Made by a program: the position numbers and the translations under genes
Source of the DNA: Galerina marginata
Lineage: Eukaryota > Basidiomycota > Agaricomycetes > Agaricales > Galerinaceae
Length of the DNA stretch: 64,000 nt
NCBI GenBank assembly: GCA_023014335.1
Contig: JAECYW010000003.1
Location: 3,596,001-3,660,000, forward strand
Reading direction: 5' to 3'
Notes under the pieces: generated by a model
Told to the model about the DNA's origin: nothing
Database searches by the model: none
What the model saw: only the letters and a program-made list of their open reading frames with translations
Shown: one piece after another, positions 1 through 12,081 of the stretch
How the letters are laid out: each line of letters opens with the position of its first letter
Position numbering within the stretch: the first letter of the stretch is position 1

Positions 1-253
1 CCCGGTCGCCAATAATGGTGGTCGTCGCCAAAGCTTGGTATGTGTCAGGGAAACATATGACCGCGAAACTAATATTCACATACCTAGCTGGTCTGAGTAT
101 CCTGAATGGTGTCGATGCAATGAAGACACAGATATCATTTCACGAGATCGAACCCACCTAAATATTATTGTTAATTTTGTTCCAAGGGTTTGTACTGGCC
201 GCTTGGAGTCCTTCGTGATCGTAGTTTTCGATGAAGGTGGAATGCGTACCTAG
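1..253 (+). CDS. Possible 3' end of a gene cut by the window edge (uncertain)
   Basis: One forward frame is open from about base 2 to the stop at 253, giving some 80 residues with a mixed composition including a CRCNEDTD stretch. No family is recognised, and there is no splice or start evidence because the upstream part lies outside the window. An open frame this short can arise by chance in this sequence, so it is only a candidate partial exon. Confidence 0.2.
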   Translation, partial: PVANNGGRRQSLVCVRETYDRETNIHIPSWSEYPEWCRCNEDTDIISRDRTHLNIIVNFVPRVCTGRLESFVIVVFDEGGMRT

Positions 254-1852
254 CTCCAAACAATGAGCTGGTTAAAAAGGTATGTTTATTTTCCAAGTGG
301 GAACAAAATCCTACCCGCTGTAGGCGTTTGAGGATGCGTCATTCAGGAGCGGAATTTATCGATGACCTGTTTGACAAGTTTCAAAAGAAGTGAATCTCGA
401 AAGACTGGAGCGTTATCGGTGTAGGGATGAGTGCGGGTGACGGCGCCGGCGAATGCGTCCGTATCAGTGTCAGTGCCAGACAAGATCTAGGACATGGAAA
501 TGTAATAAACGCGGGTTTAGGCTCCGCGCAGCCGACAATGAGGACCGTTTGCCAGCCAAGGTTCTGGACGTCGAACGCCGAAAGGCGGGGATCGGTTGAA
601 TTGAAATGTCGGCAAAACCTGAATCTCGCCTTCGACCTGAGCTGAAGTTCAAGCATGCAGTGAATCGGAATGCTGGCTGTAACGCACCATCTTGTGCTTC
701 AAAAAGCGACGTCGTGCCTGTCCACAACACTGCGAACGTCCGTTGTCGGCACTGCGTAACAACATTAAACGACCAGCGCAGGACCGCTGTAGGCCGAGAG
801 GATCCTCAGATCTACGTTGACGCAGCTGAGTGACCAAGTTTCCTGGTCTGATGTGCTGGGGATGATGACGAGGCAACCTGCTGATTCCTCCTTGGCTGAT
901 TGTTAAATGTGGTTAAAACTGTATCGGCGGCAATGCTCAGCAACGATGTGACCCCTACCACCAGCTCAACATTTATCCTCGTATTTGTGTCATCCAAGCT
1001 GAAGCAACCGCTAGCGGCGAGCACGGCGCCAGAACACCACTGAAAATAGGGCAGTTCCAGCAGTAACAGAGCTTTTTTATCCTGGCAATGGCAGCTGGTG
1101 GTTTAAAAACTAGAAAACGTGTGATTGGTTTAATAGTAGCAGAAATACAGAATACTTGCACTCGTTAACACCTAGGAGACACCGGGTTGACTGAAGGAGA
1201 GATTTACAAGATCTGTCCCCACGTTATAGATGTCTCACGCCGTAGCTGAGTTTGAACTTTGACGCGTTTGAATTGCATTGTCATTTCACACCCACGTCCT
1301 CGATCTTATCGCAATCTTATCATGTCGTTCACCTGGCATAACATTTCGGTTCAATGCCCAACCGACACCTTATATCCTCGCCTTTGCCTTGCATTTGAAG
1401 CACATCACTTCCGTTTTGCATGCTTGTCTAACGTCGGGAAGAAGTGCGAGGCGGAGCAGGTCGCCGACGGCGATAATGAGACAATGGACATTACTTCATG
1501 TTCTTTCCTTGCTACTTCTATGTATTTAGATTGATCTTGTGCAAGCCTTCTCTTATGTGCTGTGATTAAATCTTAACCATGCTTCACGAAATCGTTTTTG
1601 CGACCAAGGTGAACCTCCGAATTGGACAATTCTAAGTCTAGGAGAAATATCTTGGAACCTCGTGTCAATGTCGAGGGATTCAAGGAAAACCTCCTTCTGG
1701 ACCCAGCTAGACCCAGAAACCGATCGCGACGAGCTCCAACAAGAGAGATGCCCTACATCCTTATATTATGTCTACTACCATCTACGTAGTCAGAAAGCTC
1801 CAGCTATGGAATAGATATATGTTTTTCGACCTCTTAAGATCTCCATTGCGAT
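254..1852. other. Gene-poor stretch, nothing recognised
   Basis: Several overlapping open frames of 60-90 codons lie on both strands at 380-1160, as expected by chance in GC-balanced DNA. None has a recognisable motif, a consistent intron pattern or a clear TATA-like element. I see no coding gene or repeat here. Confidence 0.5.
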
Positions 1853-4670
1853 TCAAGTATAACTTCCTCCTCCTCCGATCTTGCAAATCCTCTCCAGGTC
1901 CTCCACGCATTCTTTGTCGACGTCCACCACGTACCAAGGCGGCATGGTGCCTGCTTGTTGAACATCCCAAGCCTTGTGTAAGACGAGTTCGTCAGACAAC
2001 TTCCTAAAGTTAGACGGGCCACAGGATCTGATGCGATATGCAATAACGAGCGTATAAGCATGTGCAATTGGTAAAGTGCCTAGCCATCGATGGCGGAGCT
2101 GCTTGTCTTTGCTAACATGAGCTTCGAACCAGTTGGCTATTTGAGCACGATCTATTAGAGACAGGCCTCCGGAGTAAGGAACAAGGGAATGCATCGCATC
2201 CTTCTCGTTGGCCGTCAACCAAGCCCTTGCAGGAATGATGGCATTTATATCCCTTTCTGGGTGGTGCAGAAGTTGCTGTAGAACTTGGACCGAGGAAGCC
2301 AGAGCAATGTGAATGCCATCTGAGTAGGGAACACAAGACGGGTCGGTGAGAGGATCTTTTAAAGCCGGCGTGTGGCTTGCGAGAACCCATCTTCCTAGCT
2401 GGGGAGAAATCAGTAAGAGTTTACTATCAAAAGGATTGCATAAACTCACTCGAATGTCCTTCCTTTTCTTGTCACCTAGCCAGAGAGGATCGACAATGTC
2501 CGAGGTTTTTACCATAGACAGCGTCCCTGGTTTCACGTCGGATCCATCGAAGACACAATTCCTCCACCATCTCACCCTCCAAGACGCTTTATCCACCATT
2601 TGAATCAAACGCACTGGATACCAATAACGTCCCGCCCTAACAAGGGCCCCATGGCCTGCTCTGTGGGAGAATGAGTGGTTCGTATCACCCAGAATTTGCG
2701 CAACGTACTGTATCCTTTCCGGAACCATAGCCGTCGGCGTCTGTCTGTGGTAGATTGGGTCATTTACACATTATACGAAGAATTGTGAGTGGCGTACTTT
2801 TGACTAGAGACCTCAAGGGAGGCTTCTGGTGAATGACTTGAAAGGCGGCAAACATCGCAGACAAAAGCAGTGACCTCGATGCGTTCCTCGACCACAGTTC
2901 CTTTTCGTTGACATGCAACATGGGACCTAACTCCACACTCTTCGCATTTTATTGCTAGACCAGAATCTTCCACTTGGAATAAGATATTGCCATCGCCAGC
3001 CAAGCCGCATCGACAGTAAACCGAGAACATAGGGTCAGATATGAACGAAATGTCAGGAAGGATAGATGGATCCGAAACACGAACACGACTCCGCTCTGGA
3101 CTGGGGACATCCGATTTTGGATCCCGGGGTTCCGACTGCTTCTTTTTGGACACGTATTCGATATGCGAAACTTCAAGCCCAGAAGTCCAAATCTGTTTGG
3201 ATTTATCCAGAACCTCCAGGTCATGGGAAGCATAAGATAAGGTAGGAAGGGTACCAAGATCGCATTCAGAAAATTTTAGGTGGTACCTGTTGGAGTAATA
3301 GTTCGTCCGACTTTCGTAGAACTTGTCTTGGGCCTCGATTCCCCCACGCAGATGGTAGAACGCAGCACAAACTCTGAAGCCTGGAGGTACATGGACGCAA
3401 CTTCCTGCCATGTGAGTATCATTATCGGCAGGGTGGCATTCTTTGATGGGAATTCCGCGATGCTGGTTGTCGTCGTAGCTGAACACACAATTCTTGTCGT
3501 CCGACAGATACCTGGCTATGAAATGCGGTCCTGAGGAGTCGACCATAGCCAATCCAACCAAATCATAGATACAACCGTCTTCGTCCCAGAACGATTTAGT
3601 AGGCGATACTGTTTGAGGAAAATCCCATATTAACGGATCGTAAGCTTGGCCTGTGCCAAGTTTATCTCCCACCTCGACCACCAGTAGAACAGGTAGAGAA
3701 ACCAACAAGCTCTGGATATCTTCGCGTTTCCCAGAGCATAGGACTTCGGATTGATGGACGCGCCAGCACTTGGATTGGGGGATAGGAACTTTCTCCGAGG
3801 AAGTCAAATCGGCAAAATATTCAGAAAAACGGCCATGATATTGTCGGTGGTGCTCTTGGGATAACCTGTGGACTCGACGTCGTACGGGAGGATTAGTAAT
3901 TTCGACATGTCGGCCACCGATGTCGGTTGACCCAGAGCAAGAATGAACCTCAACTAGGAGCACCTCAAAATAGGAGGCAATGCGATACGATTCAGAGACA
4001 GACTCAAGCCGAACAAGTTCGGCCAACCACCCCTAAATATGTTGGTCAATCACGGAAGGATAAGACTCGGGTACATAAAAGATGGCTTACACAAAGAGGT
4101 TCAAAAGAATCAACGGCGCTGATGACGCCTCGATCCCTAAGCAGTTCCCGTAAACTATCTCTCTGCCTCTGAAGAGCTGCGGAGGTGGTCTTCCCAATAG
4201 AATCTAAAAATTTGCGTTCATATAATGCTGTATACAAGGCTTTCAAGCCGGAGTTTCGTGGGAGGGGTTGACAGATCAGAGAAAACTGTGTGAAGTTCCG
4301 TTTGGTAGCCGTGAAAAGAAGCTGTAAAGACGTATCAAGCCAACAAGAGTTTAAGCGCCACGGATAAGATGGGTTGATTGAAATGCTTTCTGGCTTTGCT
4401 TCACTGGAGTTGGTTGTATTTGCAATGCATTTGGGCTTAGGGACTGCCAGTGGAGTGGTGTTTAGAGCATCTAGTGGCACCAGAGGCGGACGCTCCTCCA
4501 CGGTTGCATGATTTGCCTGAACGTGACTCTGTTAAGATACAGATCTAGAGGAACGAAAACAAGTCAGAGCTACGTACTGACGATGAGGCTTCCGAGGCCA
4601 ATACCAACGCACGGGCAGCACTTGCCCGTGCGGCGCCATCCAATGCGTTGTGCAAACGAGTGATTCTCAT
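1853..4670 (-). CDS. USP-like peptidase (C19 fold) with PHD finger and Tudor/PWWP-like segment, paralog A
   Basis: Six exons, phases consistent: 4670-4578, 4528-4091, 4032-2798, 2744-2709, 2660-2450, 2398-1853, giving 852 aa. The start ATG was chosen because paralog B (59229-61915) begins with the matching MRIxRxHN peptide. A Cys box, NSCWLDTSLQ, puts the candidate nucleophile near C93. A His box, YDLVGLAMVDSSGPHF, puts the general base near H347, followed by SYDDN (D364/D365). This is the order of ubiquitin-specific proteases. Residues about 517-572 form a PHD finger (CxC, CxxC, HxxC, CxxC). The next exons encode an aromatic/basic YWYPVRLIQ segment with WRVRWW, resembling a Tudor/PWWP barrel, then a conserved C-terminal domain (IDRAQIANWF). 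Inferred role: chromatin-targeted deubiquitinase or pseudo-enzyme. Family calls are by motif only. Confidence 0.8.
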
Positions 4671-5279
4671 TGAGTGTCGAATACTCCCCAACCACAAGTC
4701 CTTAAATATGGATGAGAGTTTGGGCCAGTGGCGCAAAGGCAGGATCGATCGTCGATTGTCATCACTTTGACCTCGATAACCGTGAGGGAGCGGTGGCCTC
4801 AAGCCCCGAAATCTAGATCCTGGACGGGAAAAGATACGGTGGGTCAGTAGGACATCTATAGTATCTATATACCAAGTAGTTAATGTTATATAAAAAAGTT
4901 CCAGGTTAGAGTTAGCACTTGGTTAGCACGCGTCGGCGAGCGAGAGCGCATCGGGTCACATGACAGAAATTATAACACTCTCTTTCCTCGTCCGCTATGA
5001 AAATGGAAATATATAATAAGAGGCCTTAAATAATATATAAATGAAGGAAAGCTGGTACTTATTAATTGTGTGGTGTGTAAAGGTGAGGAACGAGGACGGA
5101 TAATGATGGATAAAGATAAGGAAGTCCGTGTGTGACTACGTGACAAGGTAACTACTTTGTCGGTACACGTGACAAAGGTAGGTACAAGATTGAAGGTAGC
5201 TAAATGGTATAGTAAGTACGAGATTGATTCCTAACATGGTGATTAATAATATATTGAGCATTGCAGCCTGAGACTTGAG
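4671..5279. other. Intergenic, AT-rich, no gene seen
   Basis: This lies upstream of USP paralog A and up to the TIR element. It is AT-rich around 4860-5060 with short TATA-like runs. Some of it must serve as promoter for the reverse-strand gene, but no single element stands out. Confidence 0.4.
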
Positions 5280-5286
5280 CTTGAAG
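5280..5286. repeat. Left 7-bp target-site duplication
   Basis: CTTGAAG immediately before the left TIR; the same heptamer follows the right TIR at 6365-6371. Confidence 0.65.
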
Positions 5287-6364
5287 CCCAGTGAAAAGTC
5301 CGTCGAGGGAATTCAAGGCTGGTCGAGGGAAAGTCTAATTTTGGCTCAGTCGATATAGGGAGATCAGGGCAAATCGAACGACATAATAAATTTAAGCATT
5401 TGATCAAATTGAACCAAAGTTGGCCTTCAACTACTTCGACTAACATTTGCCAATTCGAGTGACATCAAGGCTGGTCGAGATAACTCTCCTCAAACTCTCC
5501 TGTTCCCTCTTCGTTGGTCTCGCGTGAGAATAGGACTTTATAAGTCCAACGTGTGTTCCTTGCCACGACACATCTTCCGTCCTCTTGCCACCATCGACGC
5601 CGTATGGCAGTTCCTCCTCCCTTTCCCTCCTTCTGTCCCACCGTGTAAGTCGCTTTCGAGACTGTAAAGGGTCTACATACTGACCTCCTCTCATCGAAGA
5701 AGCTGATACGAGGCCACTCAATGGGCGTGTACGCTGTCGATGGGTGAAGGGGGTTAATTAGCACATGATGCGTATTTTGAAACATTCCGAGTCCAATTCC
5801 TCCTCGACGTTCATTTTGCTTTCTGGCCAGATCTTTGTGTCGGACGCTGTGGCTCTTAGCTTACATGGTGAGTTGTTGGTCCCCCATCGTTACGGCGGCT
5901 CCTGCTAACAAATTCAGTGTGCCAGGTGGTTCCCCGGAGCAGGATTCAATATGTGGAAGTCGAACACACTTGCCCATTTCCTCGCGTTGTTGGGTACTCT
6001 AGGTTACGAGGCGTGCGCAGAGTCAGCGGAAAATATAGTAGCCTTAGAATATATCTATCAGTTGTAGTATCTGTGTATTCTTTTCGTAGCGGACCAGTCA
6101 ATATATGTGCTGATTATATTGAATTCCAAAAACATCAGTTTATAATCGAGGGATATCGAGGAAATTCGAGAATGGGAAAGGGGGTTCAGAACTAAATCAA
6201 TCGAGGCGTATCGAAGGGAATGCAAATTGACTGTATTTCCTTGGCTGGGCTCGAATAGCCTCGTTGTGCAAAAAATCGATGGTCAGCGATTGTGATCGAG
6301 GCTGTCCAAATTTGTTTGACAGCCTCGATCAGCCTTGATTTCCCTCGACGGACTTTTCACTGGG
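5287..6364. mobile_element. Non-autonomous DNA transposon with 42-bp TIRs
   Basis: The left end, 5287-5328, and the reverse complement of the right end, 6323-6364, match at about 40 of 42 positions; both start CCCAGTGAAAAGTCCGTCGA. The element is 1078 bp long and flanked by an exact 7-bp direct repeat CTTGAAG (5280-5286 and 6365-6371), consistent with a target-site duplication. Many ATCGAGG/GGTCGAG motifs lie inside as subterminal repeats. No transposase domain is visible in the internal open frames, so it should depend on a partner. The CAGTG-like ends recall hAT elements, but hAT uses 8-bp duplications, so the superfamily is left open. Confidence 0.8.
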
Positions 6365-6371
6365 CTTGAAG
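6365..6371. repeat. Right 7-bp target-site duplication
   Basis: CTTGAAG immediately after the right TIR, a direct copy of 5280-5286. Confidence 0.65.
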
Positions 6372-6734
6372 CTTGAGGCCTGAAGGCCTGAAGCTTAAAG
6401 CAGGGACTGATGGGAAAATCTCGTGCCCGTACTGAAGCCGAGGATTAAAAGTACGACAAAAAGTTGACAATAAGTGACGCCGGAGACCAAAACAACTATA
6501 ATTTAACGATGTCTGGAATAAATTGCGAAAAGTAACTTTATAAGTAACTCTATACTCTCACGACCGAGTTATTAATTATTACTGACGACAATCGATCTGT
6601 CCCTTGCTGCGTTACCTGTGGCCATCGTCGTCAGACTCATATGCTGCATATTGGCCAAGGCAAGGCCAAGGGGCCACAAACTTACAAAGATTCTTTTCAC
6701 TTGTTTACAGCCAGTTCCTCGGTACTCTGATATT
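6372..6734. other. Spacer between TIR element and propeller gene
   Basis: About 360 bp with no open frame I can support. Its right part carries the putative promoter of the 6811-8266 gene. Confidence 0.4.
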
Positions 6735-6741
6735 TTATAAA
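6735..6741 (+). promoter_or_regulatory. TATA-like box
   Basis: TTATAAA, 70 bp upstream of the ATG at 6811. The spacing suits a core promoter for the propeller-TM gene. Sequence match only. Confidence 0.4.
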
Positions 6742-6810
6742 CGACCTGGGCCACATTGATGCCGTCCATCCCCCCTTACCCATCCATCACGGGACGCCAC
6801 TCGACACCGA

Positions 6811-8266
6811 ATGCGCTCTCTACATGTTTCCCCTGGCCCTAATATTCGCATCGAGGATCAACTACATACAGATTGCGTTACAGGCCTCGCCTTTAACCCG
6901 AGTGGAAAATTGCTCGCTAGCGCCTCTCTCGATGGCCTGGTCTTGTTATTCTGCACAACAACGGGTCAACTTCTTTATGAGGTCGAAATGAAGAACCGAT
7001 CATTCACTTGTGTGGAATGGCTAAGTGACACCAGGGCTGTCGCGGGCCTGGCCTCGGGCCATGTTATATCCATAGAAATATCTGATTTATCCATATCAGT
7101 GGATGGCTTTCCACTTCATGACTGGCCGTTGGAGAGTTTATCGCACAGAGGGGGACAAATTGCATCAGCAGCCGGACAAGAAGTCCTGATTTCGCAAAAT
7201 GAGCCCCGAGGTAAGTGTTGACTTCAGTCAGTCGCCGTGAATCGCTCATTAACCTTCACATAATAGAACATTGGCATAAAACGCACACCCTAATTCATCC
7301 AGAAGAAAAAATTAACGATCACCCAGTAGTAGCGAACTCGGTACATTGGGTTTCACCATCTCAGTCTGGAAGCAGCAACCTTCTTCTGGTTGGATACCTA
7401 TTTCACGGTGTGACGTAAGTTCTAGTTTGCCCTCGAATCCCAGCTTGTAATCAGATAACCCAAATGCAGGATTTGGGATGTAACAACCTCTACGATGATT
7501 CGCACCATACCTGGCACTGACAAGGCTGTTACGTATATTTGGCCCCTTTTTTCCGTTTTTCTAGTCTGATTGTCTACTGTTCAGCGGTCATATATCTTTG
7601 TCGCTCAATCAGAAATTGTTAATCGCCTTCAATTTCTGTAGCGGGGATTTCGACCTTTACAACCTTGAGGCCTGCAGAAAGACTGGATCTGTAGGAGAAA
7701 ATGACTACTCGGGGACAAGATACTCGGTTTCCCTGCCAGTATGTTTTGCCCAAGGGAGTGATGTGATAATTGGGGGTAATCGGTCAGGAAATCCGAGCAT
7801 ATGGCATCTAGGACGGGAAGTTCCTTCCCAACACCTCGACCACGAATTCGACGGTTTGTAGATGGAGCTCCCCAAGTCGAGCAGAATTTTCTCATAAATC
7901 CTTCTTTACAGAGCCCAATGCGATAATATCCATTGCCGTGAGTCGTAGAAAGCTCTTGGGGATTGATCCACTAAAGAATAGGCGGTTCAGACGCACCACG
8001 ACCACCTTACTGATATTTCGCAGGTCGCAACAGCGGCCAGAAGACAGGTCTCGAAACATTCCACAAATTTATATATTTGGAATACCAGGCTTATTGAGCC
8101 ACTCGCGACACCAATAGCTGTGGCCGCCAACGTCAAGTCAACTGTAACAAAAACCATCTTCTTTCTGGCCATGGGTTTGTCGGCCATCCTGCTACTTTTT
8201 ATTTTCTGCCCGTTTGTTCCGTCCTTCTTAGTTTATGGAATGGACGAACTAAACAAGTATATATAA
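6811..8266 (+). CDS. WD40-like beta-propeller protein with C-terminal transmembrane anchor, paralog 1
   Basis: Six exons in phase: 6811-7210, 7267-7414, 7470-7532, 7585-7853, 7912-7937, 8024-8266, giving 382 aa. The N-terminal half has blade-like repeats: DQLHTDCVTGLAFNPSGKLL, then ASLDGLVLLF; later a TIWDVTTSTM blade, and IWHLGRE and LYIWNTRLIE segments near the end. The last exon encodes one hydrophobic helix (FFLAMGLSAILLLFIFC) and a short tail, so the protein is probably a tail-anchored or single-pass membrane propeller. Paralog 2 at 40914-42395 has the same domain order and an identical 63-nt third exon. A SEC12-like or nucleoporin-like scaffold role is possible, but no diagnostic motif allows a choice. 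Confidence 0.8.
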
Positions 8267-11200
8267 TGGGTATTTGAATTTTGCGGCGCAATATCCGGGT
8301 GCCAAAAGGCCCCGTGGAAAACTCATCTACGCGCGCTTGTGCTAAACAGCCGCGCCGGTGAGATAAAATTTTAGCATAGAATACTATTACCTCACCGCAT
8401 CTCTTAGAATACGCTTGTTTAAATATTTAATCACCAACGGAGTCCAGGATCAATGGGTTCCAAGCCTCAAAATGGTAGGAAATCGTGTTTTGCACCGATT
8501 TCTAGACAGAATTTCGTGCTATTCACAAATTTGAATCGGCTAATATACTTCTATATTTGTTAGTTCCAAATTACTCAAGTTTTGTGGAAGGAAGTGGCAT
8601 ATTCATCCTTGAATGGTCAATTTACTGACCAGATCCACCAGTGAAGCTATTTAAACAATTCATTTACTACATTACATTAAATGTACATGGCTTAAAGGCT
8701 ATTTAGACTTGTATTTAAATAGTCAGAGAACAAATTCAAATTTTTTCAGGTTGATCCAAGATATGTGGAAGGCTGCAGGGCCTCGTCGAGGCGCTCTCTC
8801 TGCCAAATTTAACAAATGTAGTAACTCAATTCAAACTCAGTTACCTCTAAGGCAGGCCTCACCTATAGTTAGACCGCCAATTTATCAGCCAATAATTACA
8901 ACGGAATCCCGGTAGTCCCTGGTGGAAAACTACTATATAAGGAGTGAGCAAACAAGAAGCAAATAAAATTTTTCAAAATTTTGGGCTTTAGGTCCGTATA
9001 AATTGCTTTATTAGGAAATAATTGTATCGGACATAGGCCAATTTTTGGAGCCATTTAGGTCCGCATCAGTATCGGACATAGAGTAGGGTCCTCGTGTGCC
9101 TCGGTAGCCCAATGTCAACGTTCAACGTTCAACCCCACCTTCTTTCCCTCACCACGCCCTCGTCTCCTCCTCTTCCATCCTCATGCTTACTTTCTCTTTT
9201 CTTGCTGAGCCGTCTTCAATGAAGCCGTCTTCAATGAAGTCTTGACTGTTGGTATGTTGGTATGTTTTTTTCCTTTATTTCGCAAATTTACTCTCTTGAC
9301 CTTTCTCTCTTTCGCTACTAGTAACTAGCTCCACCAAGCCAACAGAACGTGAATCCCGGCCGCGCTTCTGCCTTTGCGACTGCCATGGTTTGCTGGGTTC
9401 CTTGCCACCATAACCGTTCTTCGCCTGTGTTACTGTAGTCGGCCCCCTGTGTCCCAAACGCTACAGAGTCCCGGCCACTTCTCCCATTGGGCATTTGCCA
9501 ATATCTGCGCTTCTCGTTTGCGCACATGTACCCACCACGGCGTAAGCAGTCCCGTTGTTTATTAGCTTCCCTCCTGTCAATCTGATGCTGTTGTTGCCTC
9601 CAGGTCGTGGCTGTCGCGGCATGCGCGTTTATAACTTACGGGTGCCTTTTCTTTTCCAGTCGTCGTCACGGGGAGTGCACAACCCGTAGTCGATTAAGTT
9701 TGAATTTCGGCTGATCTCGCTACGTTCGTTAGCTATTGCTGTCAAATTTTGTTAATTGATCTTTTCTTTTCTCGGGCAGGAATCAGCATGTCAAGGCTTG
9801 CTCGCGTTCTCGCTGCCCCGACAACTTTCCACCTACACCCTCCCTGTTCATTACTCAGTGTCTAAGGCTGTCGCGCTGCTCGCCACTCCACACGGTCTGC
9901 CGTGGATGCTTCTGTTCCCGCGGCGCTTTTGACCGCCACTTTTCCTTCCACTGTCCGTGCCACCGTCCTGCACTTGCATAACGCGGCTTGTCTTACCGCC
10001 CTCGTCTCCTCTTTCGTCCATCTGGCCCAGATCCCACCTTGTCTTTAAGTGTCTCTCTCGCGATCCATGTCCGCACATGCTGAACGACCACAGCACATCT
10101 TTTTAGTTCAGCGGACTCACACAAATCTCATGAGGGTGTCGTTGCCCCCGCCGTCACCACCAGTACATGTCGAACTAAGATAGCCGCCAACCAGGAGACC
10201 AAACCAACATCAACCATGCTCCGGCTTCCTGCCTTCTGCCTCCTGCTAACCTCCGCCAGAAAGCCTGTCTTCTGAATGTATGTGCACTCTTCCACTTTTC
10301 CGGCAGCCCAACTCAACTCACACACCTGCATGCATACTCTCGGACCCCAGGAAATGCATTCACCCTTGATAACGACCCGAACGCTGTATGAAGCTCATTG
10401 TGGGAGGTAAAGATACCCGAGGACCTACTAGGGGCAATTCTCAGGTGCGTTCAAGTTGTCATTCCTTTTGAGTATCCACTGACTTTGCTTCTAACTCCCC
10501 AGCAAAGTGCCGTGACCAATGTCCAGTCAGCGACTCAGCGTAGTGGGCCCCACTATGAGCTTTGGAAGAAAGTCTCAGCAAGCCGCGGCCCTCGCCGTGG
10601 AGGCCAAGCACCTTCAATCGGGACCCGGTGGAGTTGGAACAGCAGCCTCTTAGAGTAGCCACTGTCGTCGTGTGTCAATATCATTGTCGATCTTGGCTCA
10701 TTCGGTTGCTCGAATACGCCTTGGGCAGGCAAATACAAATTCTCCGATGATTTTGCACCCTCGATGTCAGGTATGTAGAATATAATAATAATAAAAGGGG
10801 TGGCTCGTACATGCCATGCCACGCAATGGCCTACAAAACAAGTTCATTCAAAGGAGAGTAAAAGACACGGCAAAAGGAGTGGGGAGCACACAAGTTACTA
10901 CTCGAGCATGTATCCGGATCCTAAAGGATCCAATCCTGAACGTGAACCACAGTATCTTCAACAGAAAGGTTCAAACAAAATGACTGCACATCAAAAGCTT
11001 CAATCTAGTCTCTCATGATGGACCCTACTACAGATGAAGATGAAGCTTAAGGGCTAGACGGCCCAACCACTCTTGAAGACAGGTACCATGAACAATTTTT
11101 CAGGTTTTCGCAACTGTGCTTAATTATAAGTCAAGCCATGCCGAAAATAATTGCATATATGTACAAAAATGCTTTCATAAGGTTGCAAGTCATTAAATGG

Positions 11201-11320
11201 AACGCCAAACTAACAGAATACATTAAGTCCTTTAAACTGTCTTCAATCTGGGGGTGATGGTACATACGACAGAGGGTATGACTGTGTCACCTTTGACCCA
11301 CGTCCTGAACAGCTTCGAAA
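8267..11320. other. 3-kb gene-poor region with repeat fragments
   Basis: It contains the dispersed repeat fragment at 8282-8353 (below), an AT-rich stretch at 8400-9060, and a pyrimidine-rich stretch at 9120-10400 with only short broken frames. At 10320-10660 and 10850-11020 peptide-like open frames interrupted by stops could be decayed mobile-element coding sequence, but I cannot name a domain. Confidence 0.4.
8282..8353 (+). repeat. Dispersed repeat fragment, copy 1
   Basis: About 72 bp starting TGCGGCGCAATATCCGGGTG and ending GCGCGCTTGTGCTAAACAGC align with the reverse complement of 58821-58892 at roughly 80% by eye. Neither copy lies in a gene, so this is probably a shared end of an unnamed mobile element. 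Confidence 0.5.
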
Positions 11321-12081
11321 TCAGACGGCCCGATCCTCAAGTCTACACAGAATATCAATAGATTGTTCCATTGAAGCCAAAGAAAGAATGACCTGCTTAG
11401 AAGATTGTTTTGATATTCAAATTGTTTCGCAAACATCGTTGTTTGACCCTCCAGAAGATTCATGACCTGATCATTCTGACTTTTAAATTGACCCTCAAGG
11501 AAGCCCATGCGTCGTTCGAAACTACGAAGGGCTTCAGCAATTATTTTCCCTTAAAATCTGTGGAATTGATCACCCATCTATAAAATCTTGGAGGGTCTTT
11601 GTCTGCTCCTCCACTACTTGACGGTGTTCTTTTAGACTTTCTTCAAGGCGTATGGCGGCCTTTCGCTCGAGATTTTCTTGCCGTGTGAAGTGGTTGATCA
11701 AGACTTCCTTAATGGAAAATTCTATCTCGAGAGACAATGAGAGAAACATGAGATTAGTAGAACATGACAAACGAAATTTCACAGCACACCGGATGAGTCT
11801 GACGCAATTGGCGATGCTGGCCCCGTCCCATAGTCCATCGAATCATCCGTGGTTGAATGATGAGATGGTGGCGGCGGGGCAGGCTGGGGCATAACGAAGT
11901 ATGGGTCTGGCTGGTTGTGGCGACTAGGGAAATTATTTAATCCCGGTATGATGAGGCCAGGGTCTGAGGAGTGTGAGGTGGCCTGCGTACGGCGAGAGAG
12001 GTTTGTTGAAGCTGAGGTGCCATTGGATGGCGACGGAGAGGAAAGCATTTGAGAATCAGATTGCTGACGTTCATGCGACAT
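11321..12081 (-). CDS. Small Ser/Pro-rich protein with C-terminal coiled coil
   Basis: Four exons in phase: 12081-11790, 11721-11574, 11521-11393, 11342-11321, giving 196 aa. The start is the ATG beginning MSHERQQSDS; the longer open frame begins with a non-ATG codon. Residues 1-97 are Ser/Pro/Thr-rich with a PQPAPPPP run, suggesting disorder. Residues about 100-185 are charged and heptad-like (ENLERKAAIRLEESLKEHRQ; FLEGQFKSQNDQVMNLLEG), predicting a coiled coil. Introns are 50-68 bp. No known family is recognised. A scaffold or fungal-restricted protein is likely. A similarly built small gene sits at 54448-55048, but sequence similarity between them is not evident. Confidence 0.6.

Noticed and set aside
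5465..5785. Reverse open frame of 106 codons inside the TIR element
   Set aside because: No transposase or other motif, low-complexity Arg/Gly stretch, and an overlapping frame of similar size; the element looks non-autonomous.
9120..11020. A decayed retrotransposon
   Set aside because: Short peptide-like frames occur, but no LTR pair, reverse transcriptase, integrase or gag motif is visible.
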